A DNA stretch of 64,000 nt from Eriocheir sinensis (taxonomy: Eukaryota > Arthropoda > Malacostraca > Decapoda > Varunidae), in assembly GCF_024679095.1 (NCBI RefSeq), contig NC_066553.1:8560030-8624029 (forward strand), in the 5' to 3' direction. Shown here in pieces: positions 50,211 to 62,289 of this stretch. The position numbers were made by a program, and so were the translations under genes. The first letter of the stretch is position 1; each line of letters opens with the position of its first letter. The notes under the pieces were generated by a model. The model was given only the letters and a program-made list of their open reading frames with translations. It did not search any database and was not told the DNA's origin.

Positions 50211-52118
50211 TGTGTTGTAGGATATGCTTCTATGGAATATTTTTTTTTACCAACCGCGCCCGGTAATTACAATAGCGTCTGCTAGCCACCTCGCCTTCCT
50301 CCCTTTATCTGCTGTCCCATCCTTAGGTTACTGGTCTTTTTCAGCCCACTTGATGAAACATTTTCCTCCTTGTGGTTCCCATTTAAATGAAGAACGTATA
50401 CACACCACAAGAAAGTCTTGTGCATCAATCCAGGACGTAAATGTAAATAAAAATAGCCAAGTGTTTGTGAGTGTCATTACTGACACAGCTTAAGAGGATT
50501 AAGGGGGGTTAGGTAGGTTAGGTTAGGTTACGTTGGATTTGGTTAGTGAAATTTGTTCGGCACGCGGTGTGGGACGGCGGAAATACGCAGTGCAGGACGT
50601 GACATGGCAGCGGTGGTCCACTACGCAGGCTGGTGTTGCGAGAAGTACCTCCTCGCAGAAATGAGTCGCTCTGCTGTACACCATGCATGCGGACTGGGGG
50701 AATACACATTAGGGAAAACATTAATTTGCCAGGTTTTGTTTTAGTTTGTCTACTTGTGATTTTTGTGAGAGGTGAGTGAAATACAGAAACAGTAAGCAAA
50801 TTGAATCTCTGTGAGCTATTTTGCAGCTGCAGCGGGTGTGCAACTAGTATTATAAAGTCAATCATTTAATGATTCGTGACAGAATCAATTAGCAGATTAT
50901 TTCATTACACACTGAAAACTACTAAAAAAACAGTTTTGTCTGCCAGTACGAGATTGGTGCACTTGTAAAATTTACCCATACCCGTAACAGTATGGCCCCC
51001 CTACAGGACCACACTGCCAACCTGGCAGTCTCAGTGCCTAGCAGTCCGTTGCCAAGTGTGCTGTGCGGCTATATAGACAATGTGAGGACAACATACTCAA
51101 TAAAGAAAAACTATATATGTATGTTTATTAGGTTCGTTGGTATTGTTATGCGTATGTTAAAATTTCTGCCGCTTATAATGGACTTTCGGCATTAACGGAT
51201 TAAGTTCCCCCCAAGTAGTCCATTATATTGAGGGTTTACTGTAATGAATAAGCTGATGTTTGTAAACAGTACAAAACAGTCATGGTTGAAACTGGATATG
51301 AAAACAAATTAGTGATATTCTGTTATTGGCGGCAACTGTCAACTATATTGCCTCACAGCTACCACATGTCACCAAAGCAGATGGTTCCTTCATTCATTCA
51401 TCATTTATTCCTTCCTTCTCTCCTTCCTTCCCTCCTTCCACTTCCTACTTCACTTCCTTCCTCCCTTCCTTTCTTTCCTACTTCTGCTCCTTTCTTCCCT
51501 TCCTTCATTCCTTCGATCCTTCCCTGCTTTCACTTCTTCGAGTCCTTCCCTCCTTCCCTTCAATCATTCTTCCCTTCCCTCCTTCCCTCCTACTTCAATT
51601 CCTCCCTCCTTTCCTCTTCCTTGCTTTCATCCTTCCGTCACCTCCCTTGCTGAAAGTGTTTCGCTGGCATCCTCAAGGCCTGTGGATGCCATCCATTGCC
51701 ACAAGAGGCTGCTGTTATATTGGAGATGTTTTTATGGTAAGTTTCATATCTCAGAAGGCTTATACCACCTTGAAATTATTTTGGAAAGCAGTTAGCAAAA
51801 GAAAGAATGCTTACTACATCTTATAAGCCTCCCTTTGACTAAACAAAGTACCAAAGGCTAGGGCCGACCACCCTTTAAATCCTAAGCCTTCCACAGCGAT
51901 TATTGTGTATCATACGCGCTTGAGCATAGCCCCCTCGCGGGTGAAGTGAGGCAGGCCGGCGTGAGGGAGCCAGCTGCTCCCGCACACCTTTCAAGCATAT
52001 GGCCTCTGGTCTTGGTCTCAAAGTCTCTGGTCTTGACTAAAACATGTGTCTGTTATAGGGCAAATTTCCATGGTTTGGAAGTTACCTGGTCTGATCTTTG
52101 GTCACTCGATTGTCAACA
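50211..52118. other. 1.9 kb mostly unassigned, with a transposon end and CT-rich tract
   Basis: I recognise no gene. It contains four TTAGG-like units at about 50503-50530, a solitary TIR-like end (gagggtttactg, 51229-51240) resembling the MITE at 57.96 kb, and a long CCTT-rich tract at 51385-51660. Confidence 0.4.
51385..51660. repeat. Imperfect (CCTT)n polypyrimidine tract
   Basis: About 275 bases made largely of ccttcc and ttccctcc units. The apparent Pro/Ser/Phe-rich frames are a by-product. Confidence 0.9.
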
Positions 52119-53331
52119 TCACAAAAGTCATCATCATTATCATCATTTCGTTTAACGTCCGTTTTCACTCTTCCTGAGCGGTTGGACGCTTTATGGCTCT
52201 CCTCTATTTTATTCTGTCTTCTGCCCGATGCTCATCCAATCCCATCAATGCCAAGTCTTCCTGTATACACCTTCTCCACGTTTTCCTAGGTCTACCAACT
52301 GGTCTCCTTCCTTCTACCTCCAATCTCTCCAAAACTCCCAGCACTGTATCCTCCCCTGCACTCTTTACATGTCCAAACCATCAGAGTCTTTCCCTTCTGA
52401 GCACTGTTTCCAGGTCTTCTACTCCACATCTGTTAGCTACATCTGCACTGGACACCCTGTCTTGCCACCTGATCCCCGCCATATACCTCAGCATTCTGCA
52501 ATCACTTGCTCTCAATACCTTCATCAATTTTCTAGTTAGAGCCCATGTTTATGCTCCTTACAACATCACTGATCTAATACATGCTTGGTACACCCCTGCT
52601 CTGCTTTTTAGAGGGATGTTACGATTCACAAGTAAACTAGCCACCTCCCTCCACTTTAACCACGCTGCCGCCACTCTTGCTCTCACTGTCCTGAGTGTCC
52701 TCTCCACTCCCGCCTCACAGTCCAGAACATCTCTCAAATAACAGAAATGTTCTACCTCATCCAACTTTCCTCCATTCACCTCTAGTTCATCCCTCTCAGT
52801 TTCTTGTCCTTGCTGTCTCCTTACACAAGCTGGGCATGTAAAATTTTGCACTCTTACATTTCTGAGGCCTGAGCATCTATGGTGGCACCACTGCCTGCAA
52901 CATGTGCACAAGACTGAATTTACACCTACTCCCTTCCCACAGCATCCACATGGATATTTTCCTGATTTAATCTTTTCTCTTGCTGCTTTTCCAGTCACCA
53001 TGTACTTTGTTTTTTCCATATTAATTTTCAAACCTCATTCCTCCATTCCTTCCTTCCATTTATCAAACTTTTCTTTCACTTATTCTGCTGTTTCTGCATT
53101 TACTACCAAGTCATCTGCATACAGTAGCTCCCATGGTGCCTCTCCTCTTGCCTCCTTTGTTGCCTCCTCCATTACTGTTATAAACAAGAGAGGGCTAAGG
53201 GCAAATCCCTGCTGAACCCCCACTCCAATTTCGAACTCATCTGATGTTCCCACCACTGTTTCCTTTCTCGATTTTGTACCTTCATATAGTCCCATCACCG
53301 ATTCAACCAATCTTTGTGGTACTCTTTGCTT

Positions 53332-53690
53332 CAAGTCTTGAAGTATCTGAAAAAATTCAATAACGTCGATTACTCCAATTTCTTTGAATTGCAAACCAAC
53401 CTAAGAACTAGAAATAACGGTTTACCCATTCAGTTTAGTCGATGTAACACAGACATCGGAAGGAGTTTCTTTTCAAACCGAGTCATCCGTCACTGGAACA
53501 ATCTTCCTTCAGAAGTAGTAAATGCGAATACTATCAACTCCTTCAAATATAGAATCGACATCTGCTCCTCAATATCGAGGTGCTTTCATCTGCTCGGTGC
53601 TTTCATCTGCTCCCAGGCCCCAGGCTGTCGAGCAGATTAAAAATGAGCCAATAGGCTTTCTGTTGCCTGCGTTTCCATGTTTCCATGTTT
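53332..53690 (+). mobile_element. LINE 3' fragment nested in the RTE-like LINE
   Basis: In plus orientation it codes for a RT C-terminus (RSFFSNRVIRHWNNLPSEVV, NANTINSFKYRID), followed by a 3' tail repeating ccatgttt. The host LINE's coding text stops at its left edge and resumes after its right edge. Confidence 0.7.
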
Positions 53691-54459
53691 CTCAATGCCC
53701 ACCTTATATTTTCCCTTGGTACTCTGTCAAATGACTTCTCTAGATCTACAAAAAACATGATACAATCTCCTCCTCCATAAACCTTTCCTGAAGCCCTCTC
53801 ATAGTATATATTACTTCAGTTGTTGATCTCCCAGGGCAAAAGCCAAACTGACATTTATCAATTTTTATTATCCTTCTCAGCCTCTTCTCCAGGACTTTTT
53901 CGAATACCTTCATGCCATGCTCCAGTAACCTTATCCCCCTAAAGTTACCACATTTCAAAGCATCTCCTTTCCCTTTAAAACTGGGTATAGTGTAGCTTCC
54001 TTTCCTTTAATACATCGTTCAACACTTGTCAATTCCACCACTCCTTCCTTTCCTGCTGCTTTTATTAAATCTACTGTTAGCCCTGTAGGTCCTGCTGCTC
54101 TACCATTTTTCATTTCATTTAGTGCTTCTTTTACTTCCTCTTCCGTAATTTTTTCTTGTGGGCCTTCTACTTTTTCAGTTTCATTTATTCAATGTTTATT
54201 CATTTTCCTCATTTAACAGTTCACTGAAATATTTACTCAATCTTTCCAATATCTTTTCTTTTTCCACCATGATGTTCTCTCCTTCATCTTTTACAAACTT
54301 TGCCCCAACTACATCTGCTCTCTATCTTTTTATTTGTTTTGCAATTTTAAACATCTCATTTTTTAAATTTCTCCCTTCTCTCTCCCTCACCCACTCTTCA
54401 GTTGCTTTCTTCTTTGCTTTCGCTACCTCTTTTTTTGCCTTTTTTCTTTAAGCTAAGCC

Positions 54460-54912
54460 TTATGGGACATATATAGTCACTTTTCCCCCTAAAATGAATC
54501 ATTTATAAAATCTAAATAGCTTTTTCTAAAGGAAATATATAGAGTACTTAAAATTTAATTAAAAGGATTTAATAGTTAAAGCTGTGAAATTTGTTTAGGA
54601 TTAGAAATGTCAATTTTTGCATTTTTAAGTCTGTGTTGACGTCAAAGCCAAAGTGCCTTGATAGAATAGAGTGAGTGTAGGGCTTTTCCAGGAACATTTT
54701 CTTTTTATTTCCTAAAAAATGTGCTCATGACTATGGCCCATATTCTCAATTGCTTTTGGCATAACCATAGAAGCCACAAAGGAGATTAGTTGGGTCCTCA
54801 TGAGTGTTTTTGACATTCATGGTGCAGAAGCCTTGTCAAACTATCACAGTGCTCATAAACTACCCATGGAAATATCCATAACCTCTATGAAAGTCTAATG
54901 GAATCAAATTAT
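54460..54912. other. Unassigned stretch inside the RTE-like LINE
   Basis: AT-rich with no recognised coding text. It separates the RT and endonuclease parts and is either decayed LINE or another insertion. Confidence 0.35.
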
Positions 54913-55212
54913 GGGGAGGTGGTGGCTTAGTGGTCAGCATGATGGTGTGGTGTTCTTGAAGGCTGAGTGGCCTAAGACTACCCACATGCTGTCCTGAAGA
55001 CTACCTATCAACCTGGACTCCAAATTCTCTTGGAAAGAGGATCAAAGATAATCTTTGGGGGGCAGCATGAGCCAAGCAAGATGGCGCCACTACAAGACAC
55101 TTGCCTGTGCCATAACAGGCCAGGGCTGACCACCAGGCCCCACCAAGAAAGGCTACCGGTGCCATAGGTGAAACTTAAAAAATAAAAAAATAAATAAGTA
55201 AATAAATAAAAA
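54913..55212 (+). mobile_element. tRNA-derived SINE, family B, with A-rich tail
   Basis: The head ggtggcttagtggtcagca and the body ggggggcagcatgagcca match the copy at 8.4 kb. The tail is aaataaaaaaataaataag-like. It sits within the RTE-like LINE. Confidence 0.75.
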
Positions 55213-56089
55213 AGTGGGTACGTGAGCCTGAAAATGTTTGAGAATATAGGCCTTAGCTTGTTTCTTTCTTCAAGTTAAAACAAATTGATCTCCTCTCCTA
55301 TTTCTTGTGTACATACACCATACTGGCTATTTTCTGTCTCATTAACATTTTTGGCCTTAACATTTAAATTGGGTTTGTGCTTCCTTATTGCTGCTTTCAC
55401 ATCCTCATAAAATTTTCCTACTTCATTGTCATGGTAAGTTGATGTTGCTGCATGAGCTTAAAGTTCATATCTTTGGTTCAGCTTGATAATTATTCTGTTA
55501 CTCTTTTGTTGATGCTGTAGAATTCCTTTGTATTCCCTACTCGATTTTTATTAATTAAAAATCCAACTCCATGCTGCTTCCTATCAACAAGACCTTTGTA
55601 GTATAAGACATTTTCTGTCAGGCAATGCTACAAATACTTCACACATCTTCCTAACCTCACTGAGACTTATGATGTCCCACTTACTATCTTTCAGCTTTTC
55701 TTACAAAAGAACAAAGTTGTTCTCACTAGCTAATTCTGTAACATTTTATGTTGCCAGGGTTGAATTCCAAAGGTGTCCTGTTTGTACCAAGAGATTGTTC
55801 ACACCAAGCTCTGAAGCAGATCTGGCCGCTGCCGTGACCAGTTGCTTGATTGCTGCTGGGGACTGGATGCCACACATTAGAGGTGCATGTCATTGTTGGA
55901 AAGGATTGTCCATAAAACACCATCACATCTGGTGAGTTACTTTGTTAACCTTATTTCCTATCTAATAATATCTTTCCAAAAACTGGATAGCAAACACTAA
56001 TTACCTAAGAATATTTATTTTAGTACCTACATCAACAATAATTTCCTGTTAATCACTTTAATTTTCATGCACTAATTATCCTGTAGTTT

Positions 56090-56128
56090 ATATATATATA
56101 AATATATATATATAAATATAAATATATA

Positions 56129-56198
<70 letters not shown>
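56090..56198. repeat. (TA)n microsatellite
   Basis: An imperfect start (tatatataaatatat) followed by more than 40 perfect TA units, flush with the 3' end of a LINE family 2 copy. Confidence 0.96.
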
Positions 56199-56203
<5 letters not shown>

Positions 56204-57672
56204 AAGGAGACAGTTCAAGGGCATGAAAAACAAACAAATCAATAATGAAAAAAAAGTCCACTACTTACTGCTCCCGAATAGAATACATAGGAGTGGCCAA
56301 AAAGAGAGGTCAATTTTGGGAGGAGAGGTGTCCTAATACCCTCCCCTTGAAAGAGTTCAAGTCGTAGGCAGGAGGAAATACAGATGAAGGGAGATTGTTC
56401 CAGAGTTTACCAGCTTGAGGGATGAAAGAGTGAAGATGCTGGTTAACTCTTGCATAAAGGGTTTGGACAGTATAGGGATGAGCTTAATTAGAAAGTCGTG
56501 TGAGGTGAGGCCGCGGGAGGAGGAGGAGGAGGTATGCAGTTAGCAAGTTCAGAAGAGCAGTTAGCGTGAAAATATCGATGGAAGATAGAAAGAGAGGCAA
56601 CATCGTGACGGAATTTAAGAGGTAGAAGACTATCAGCAAGAGGAGGAGAGCTGATGAGACGAAGAGCCTTAGACTCCACTCTGTCCAGGAGAACCGTGTG
56701 TATGGAGCCCTCCACACATGAGGTGCATACTTCATATGAGGGCAGACAAGGTCCCTGTATATGGATAGCATCTGGGACTGGGAAAAGAACTGGCAGAGAT
56801 GACACAGAACACCCAACCTCGAGGAAGCTAATTTAGTAAGAGAGGAGATATGAGGTTTCCAGTTGAGATTTTGAGTTAAGGATAGCCTGAGGATGTTTAT
56901 TGTGGAAAAAGGTGACAGCTGAGTGTTGTCAAAGAATAGGGGATAGGTGTTTGGAAGATTGTGTCAAATTGACAGGTGAAGAATTTGAGTTTTTGAGGCA
57001 TTGAAGGACACCAGGTTCTTCTTGCCCCAGTCAGAATAATAGTAAGGTCTGAGATTAACTGTTCTGCAGCCTCCAGCCTGAAATCATGTAGTTCCTGTTG
57101 GGAGGGTCTGCTATCAAAAGATGTTGAGTAATGCAGAGTAGAGTCATCGGTGTAAGAATAGTTAGGACAGTTTGCTTTGAAAGAAGATCATCAATGAACA
57201 ACAAAAAGAGAGTGGGAGATGGGACAGAGCCCTGCGGGACACCACAGTTGATTGGTTTAGGGGAAGAAGAGTGACCGTCTACCAAAGCAGAGATAGATCG
57301 GCCAGAAACAGGAGATGAAATTACAGAGAGAGGGATAGAATCAGTAGGAGGGTAGTTTAGAATGCAAAGATTTGTGCCAGACTGTCAAAAACTTTTGAAA
57401 TGTCTAAGGCTACAGCAAAAGTTTCACCAAAACAGCTAAGAGATGACCAAGAATCAGTTGGGAAGGCAAGAAGATTACCAGTTGAACACCCCTTGTGGAA
57501 CCCATACTGGCAATCGGTTAGGAGGTCAGAAGTGGATAGATGCTTAAAAATCTCCCAGTTAAGGGATTGATTCAAAAGCTTTAGAGAGCCAAGAAAATAA
57601 AGCTTTAGGATAGTAAATTTGAGGGATTGGAACAATCACCCTTCATAGGCACTGGCTGTATGTAGGCATACT
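56199..57672 (-). mobile_element. LINE family 2, longer decayed copy
   Basis: On the minus strand: CQYGFHKGCSTGNLLAF, FAVALDISKVFDSL (first catalytic Asp region), VVDGHSSSPKPINCGVPQGS, LFLLFIDDLL, then the C-terminus to the 3' end. The YADD block is damaged. The 3' end sequence (caagggcatgaaaaac) matches the copy at 48.87 kb, and both end in (TA)n. Confidence 0.78.
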
Positions 57673-58770
57673 TCCAGTTATACAAATTGTTTCCAGATGA
57701 TACAAAGATTATGAGGAAAGTAGAAGCTGAGAATTGTGAAATGCTATAGGAAAATTTAGACAGGATTCACAAATCGAGCTATGTGTGGGAAGAAAATGGT
57801 AAGAAGTGAGAATGATTAAAAATGGATATAAGCCTTAAGAAGCTGTGACTGAACTAATCTTTGGAAACTGAACATGTCAGAAGAAAGTACCTGGTAGGGT
57901 TGGTCCAGAATGATTTGTCTCCTGAAAACACATACAAGAGATTGGCAGAGAGGCCCATACAGTAAACCCTCGCTTTTACTGACCTCGATATAACAAATTT
58001 TGGCTTTAATGAACTTTTACTGCCTTTCTGATATGTTTGGGGATTAACCGAACAAGTTTGGTAATTGCGGGGTTATGTTTGATAGTGGGCTGGCCAAGCA
58101 TATACACACGTCAGTCAGCATAACATATGTCCAGTGTGTAATTATTGTTTTAATTTCCCTGTATGGGTGTAATATTTGTAATAACTGCATGTAAGTACAC
58201 ACTTTCATCTAATATGATGAACAAACTCTGTTATGTACAGAAATGATTGAAAATGGCGAAGTTCGTTATATACCAAATGTTCGGATCCCGATTTTCAAAT
58301 ATAACGTCACCCTCTTCCCTCAGTTGGCTAGTTAAAACAAGGGTTTACTGCAGTATGTTGACCAACAAAAGAGCATTTTACTACATGAATGAATAAATTA
58401 TGAAACTGATAGTGGCTGTCATCTATCCCAAGTGTGAATACAATGTGGCAGCAGTGTGGTCTCCACACAAAAAGGAAAATATAACCAAGATTAAGAGAAT
58501 ACAAAGGGCACCAACAAAGTTATTCCCTAACCTGATGGATTTAACGTACAAGGATAGACTGGAAATGTTGGGGTTGCCATCATTAGGAAGAAAAAAGGTG
58601 ATGTCATTGCAGTGTTCAGGGCAATAAAGGGATAAAGAAGATATGTTTTTGTAGGATAAGGATCAAGAACAGGACATGGAATGAAATTGCAGTAGACAAG
58701 ATATTTGAAGAAATGTAGTTTTCTACTGATGCATTGAACTGTGGAACAACCTGGATAATAAAAGTCTAGT
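57673..58770 (+). mobile_element. LINE family 1 copy interrupted by a MITE
   Basis: The left part reads QLYKLFPDDTKIMRKV and ENLDRIHKS, up to NDLSPENTYKRLAERP. The right part (from 58351) resumes with IMKLIVAVIYPKCEYNVAAV, WSPHKKENITKIKRIQRAPT and KLFPNLMDLTYKDRLEMLGL. Several stops. It is a gene relic. Confidence 0.75.
57960..58350. mobile_element. TA-flanked pogo/Tigger-like MITE
   Basis: It begins cagtaaaccctcgctttta after a TA and ends aaaacaagggtttactg, an inverted repeat of the start. A further cagta follows, so TA lies on both sides. 391 bases with no transposase frame. The host LINE peptide stops and resumes across it. Confidence 0.78.
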
Positions 58771-59281
58771 CCAAAAACAATAATTTAGATATAAATTTTA
58801 TTAACTGAGACCGAGACGGGACCCCGCAACGCAACTGTATATACACATACCATGACCCATACACACTTGACAAAATATAAAATTAGTAACAATTATCACA
58901 GCAGATCATTGTAAATAGTGATGGATTCTGAGGAGTCAGTTGAGCAATGAAAACTATGGTGATTGGTGCGCTATCCTTTGCAGTGCTGGATCAGTTGTGG
59001 GAGGCCACTTTTAGCATGTGGAGACTGCTGCATCACCAACTCTCTTACTTGTTTCTGAAAAGGAAAAAAAACATTCAAGATGTGAGAACCGCAAAGTGAA
59101 CATTACATTATCTTGCAAAAGATAAGTACCAGAACATTTCAGACAATAATGGCAAGTCAGAATAAATACCAAGTTTCTATACAATAATGTTTGGATTCTT
59201 TTAAATAATGGATATTTGACTATAAGGAAGCTTCTGGGCACATTTTGGATTGCATTTGTTTACTTCCATCTTTATGACATA

Positions 59282-59555
59282 CAGTCACCTCTCAATTAAC
59301 ACGAGTTTGAATAATGCATTTTTGATTTAACACGAGTTGATATTTAAGGAGATACATTTAACTAACGTGATATGTTCGATTTTACACGAGTTTCCTCGAT
59401 GACATGACGCTTGATGACGTCACCGCGCAGAGACGCTGTTTATCTCCTCAGTCTGAAGCTAGCCGGCACTGTGAGTGGAATGTTTCTCTGGAATACGTAC
59501 ACTGCATTTTGACCTCTCCTATGGCACCCAAGCGTCCTTCCACCTACTCACAGTC
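59282..59555 (+). mobile_element. Tigger-like transposon left end with start of transposase
   Basis: After TA the end reads cagtcacctctcaattaac, then repeats aacacgagttt-like motifs. At 59521 an ATG opens MAPKRPSTYSQ, the usual start of Tigger-type transposases. The frame is cut after about 11-15 codons by a LINE piece. Confidence 0.6.
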
Positions 59556-59559
59556 CTTC

Positions 59560-60178
59560 ACATTATTCACTCATCACAATAACTTTGCATCATCTGCAAA
59601 CAAACTTACATATCTGGACCCTCCATCCACCATATCATTTATATAAACAGCAAACATTATTGGTGCCAACACCGAACCTTGCGGGACTCCACTCATCACA
59701 GGGCACCAATTGGAAACCCTGTCCTTGATTTTCGTCCTCATTTCTCTGTTAGTTAGGAAGTCCTCCAGCCACTTAATCAGTCTATCACCCACTCCACCCC
59801 TATTTTTAATTTTCCAAATTAGTCTTCTGTGCGGTACTTTGTTGAATGCCTTTTTCAAAGTTAGGAAGTCCTCCAGCCACTTAATCAGTCCATCACCCAC
59901 TCCACCCCTATTTTTAATTTTCCAAATTAGTCTTCTGTGCGGTACTTTGTTGAATGCCTTTTTCAAATCCAGGTACACTCCATCCGCCCAGCCTTCTCTC
60001 TCTTGTATTAAATCTGTCACCCTTGAGTAATAACACAAGTTGGTGACGCAAGATCTCCCTCTCCTGAATCCAAACTGTCAATCTGAGATAATTTTCTCAC
60101 TTTCTAAGAAATCCGACCACCTATTTTTAACCAGCCTCTCGCATATCTTCGCAACCACACTAGTGAGTGATACTGGTG
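59560..60178 (-). mobile_element. LINE family 1 fragment with in-frame 108-base duplication
   Basis: On the minus strand: VTDLIQEREGWADGVYLDLK, KAFNKVPHRRLIWKIKNRGG twice, then REMRTKIKDRVSNWCPVMSG, VPQGSVLAPIMFAVYINDM and [11 protein letters not shown]. The RT block around the first catalytic Asp is tandemly duplicated (59753-59860 and 59861-59968). About 154 codons remain open, unusually intact for the window. Confidence 0.8.
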
Positions 60179-60225
60179 CATGAACCAACATGCCCCTGGC
60201 ATATGCTCCCTGTTAGTTAGTTAAG

Positions 60226-60440
60226 AGTGGCAGAAGATTACCCACATGCTTTCCAGATCTTCATCTTCAATCCTATATTCAGCGTCAAGAGAAGCACCAC
60301 AGCAGCATGAGACAAACAAGTCATATATCACAGTAGCTACTTCAAATGAAATTCGCTTGTGCCACTGGCTTGGCTGCCACCAGGTTCCCCCCTCACCTCC
60401 ACCCTCCAAAAAAGTCACCTGTGAAAAGATCTCTGCCACT
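60226..60440 (+). mobile_element. SINE family B, headless fragment
   Basis: The text agagtggcagaagattaccc, cccacatgctttccagatct and cttgtgccactggcttggc follows the body of the SINE at 8.4 kb. Confidence 0.55.
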
Positions 60441-60539
60441 GCCACAGACAATTATCAAGAATGTTTTAAATCCATGTCAAATTAAATTTTTCTTTTCATA
60501 ATTATATTAGTTAATAAATCAATGGGGGGATATGCCAGG

Positions 60540-61490
60540 GGGCACATCCCCTAGCCCACCTTACAACGCAAAGTCTGGGGGTCCCTCCGGGCAAGTCTCA
60601 ATGCAGGCCCCCTTCCCTTCCAGAGTACCTCGTGGCAGGATCTCTCGGCTTGTTCAAGCCACGAACTCTGTGGGTGTCCCCTTGGCCTCCTCCACTCAGG
60701 ATTGTCTCTTACAGAGACAACTTGATGAGTAGGATCAGCTTCTGGGTAATGTGCCACGTGCCCATATAGTTGGAGTTTGTGTTGATGGACTATGCAGGCG
60801 ATATATGTCGAATCAGTCTCACGAAGTAGTCACCAGTTTGACACAAAGTCATTCCAGCGATATCCAATGTTTCTGCGTAGACACTTATTACCACAGGCAT
60901 CAATCTGCCTCTCCAAGTCCCCATTTAGTGTCCATGTCTCACAGCCAATGAGTAAGACAAGGTGCACAAGGGACTTGAAGATCTGGATCTTTGTCCTTCT
61001 GCACAGGTATCGACATTGCCATATACTTGTGCTGAGTGAGTACATAACACTCTGGGCCAAGCCAATCCACCGTAAGACTTCCTGGCGAGACTCACCGTTG
61101 TTATGAACTATGCTACCAAGGTGTGAAATTTTCTGAGATCTCAATGTCCTTGCCACACGCATGTACTGTTTCATCTAGCAAGCTTCCAAACACCTGCACC
61201 TTGGTCTTGGCCCAGGAGACCTGGAGTTCCAAGGGCTTTACCTCCTCATGCAGTGCCTTGAGACTCATCACTAAAATCATAGCAAAAACAAGGTCATTGA
61301 CCCTGGTATTGCCAATGGATGCTCCACAACTCTGCCTAGTACCCAGTCCATACAAGTATTGAAAAGTAATGGGGCAAGGACACAGCCCTGCCTCATTCCT
61401 GCATTCATGGGAAAGAAGCGGGACAAGCTACCCCCACACTTCACAGCACTCTCGGTCCCAGAATACAGGCCAGTCAGCAATAATTCATAA
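60540..61490 (-). mobile_element. DWVLGR-type LINE, C-terminal half
   Basis: The minus strand reads, in order: CVLAPLLFNTCMDWVLGRVV, VSWAKTKVQVFGSLLDETV, HACGKDIEISENFT, HLGSIVHNNGESRQEVLRW, IGLAQSVMYSLSTSIWQCRY, LCRRTKIQIFKSLVHLVLLI and GCETWTLNGDLERQIDACGN. After a frameshift YGHVARYPEADPTHQV- and RRPRGHPQSSW-like text follows (60757-60551 in the minus frame). It is the best preserved copy of this family here. Confidence 0.75.
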
Positions 61491-61734
61491 TTACAACAAG
61501 TATTTAGTATTACTATTTTCTTAGTAAACCAGCAGATAATAATATACAGGTGCATGAGCCAACCATAGGATGTAGAAGAACAATTTTAAGTAATTTAACC
61601 TAATATGGCCTAATTAAACAACTAATTAACTAACAGGGAACATATGTCAGGCGCCGTGTCGCTTGCCTCACCACCTCCCCCGACCATCCCCCCCGAGTTA
61701 CCTTTTCCATTTCAAGCCCCATAAAAGATTGATG

Positions 61735-62280
61735 TGGGGGTGGGGAAGGGGGTGTCCAGCTTCTTTCCTGTGAATGCAGGAGTGAGGCAGGGCTGTGTCC
61801 TTGCCCCATCACTTTTCAACTGGGTACTAGGCAGAGTTGTAGACCAGAGTCATTGTGGAGCATCTGTTGGCAATACCAGGGCCACTGACTTTGTTTCTGC
61901 TCATGATGAGGTAGTCCTTGTTGAGTCACTGGAGATTATAGTGATGGCTCTCAAGGCACTGCATGAGGAGGCAAAACCCTTAGGTCTTAAGATTTCTTGG
62001 GCCAAGACCAAGGGACAGGTGTTTGAAGGCCTGCCAGATGAAACAGTACAGTGTATTCATGTGTGTGGCGAGGACAGTGATATCTTGGAAAATTGTACAT
62101 ACACTGGTAACGTAGTTCAAAATAATGGTAGGTCTCATCAGGAAGGCTTATGGCGGATTGGATATGCCCACAGTGTTATGGACTTGTGTGGAAAGAGAAA
62201 GATCTGCATCCTCAAGTTGCTTGTGCTCACGATTTAACTCTGGTGTGAGACATGGACACTGAATGATGATTTTAAGGGGC
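61735..62280 (+). mobile_element. DWVLGR-type LINE, plus-strand copy
   Basis: The frame reads NAGVRQGCVLAPSLFNWVLG, VVDQSHCGASVGNTRATD, LKISWAKTKGQVFEGLPDE, then IHVCGEDSDILENCTYTGNV. The catalytic FADD-like site is replaced by VSAHDEVV, so it could not be active. Confidence 0.75.
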
Positions 62281-62289
62281 ACTTGGTAC

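Larger units (their letters stand above)
52119..55800 (-). mobile_element. RTE-like LINE, nearly whole but broken and multiply interrupted
   Basis: Read on the minus strand, the order is: endonuclease remnants at 55.8-55.3 kb (TELASENNFVLL, KDSKWDIISLSEVRK, HGVGFLINKN, NTKEFYSIN); a SINE insertion at 55.21-54.91; RT fingers (CGNFRGIRLLEHGMKVFEKV, KCQFGFCPGRSTTEVIYTMR) at about 53.95-53.75; a nested LINE piece at 53.69-53.33; the palm (PQRLVESVMGLYEGTKSR, then GVQQGFALSPLLF and ELLYADDLVV) at 53.33-53.08. A Cys-rich zinc-binding-like module (52.92-52.80) and the thumb follow. The 3' end is a (CAT)n tract at about 52130. It carries several stops and frameshifts. Confidence 0.75.

Noticed and set aside
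50503..50530. Interstitial telomere (TTAGG)n
   Set aside because: Only about four imperfect units (ggttaggtaggttaggtta). GGTTA-like runs of this size are common by chance in arthropod genomes.
51282..51826. Pro/Ser/Phe-rich protein frames
   Set aside because: They are translations of the CCTT-rich polypyrimidine tract.
52190..52741. 182-codon plus-strand frame
   Set aside because: It is the antisense shadow of the minus-strand LINE coding region.
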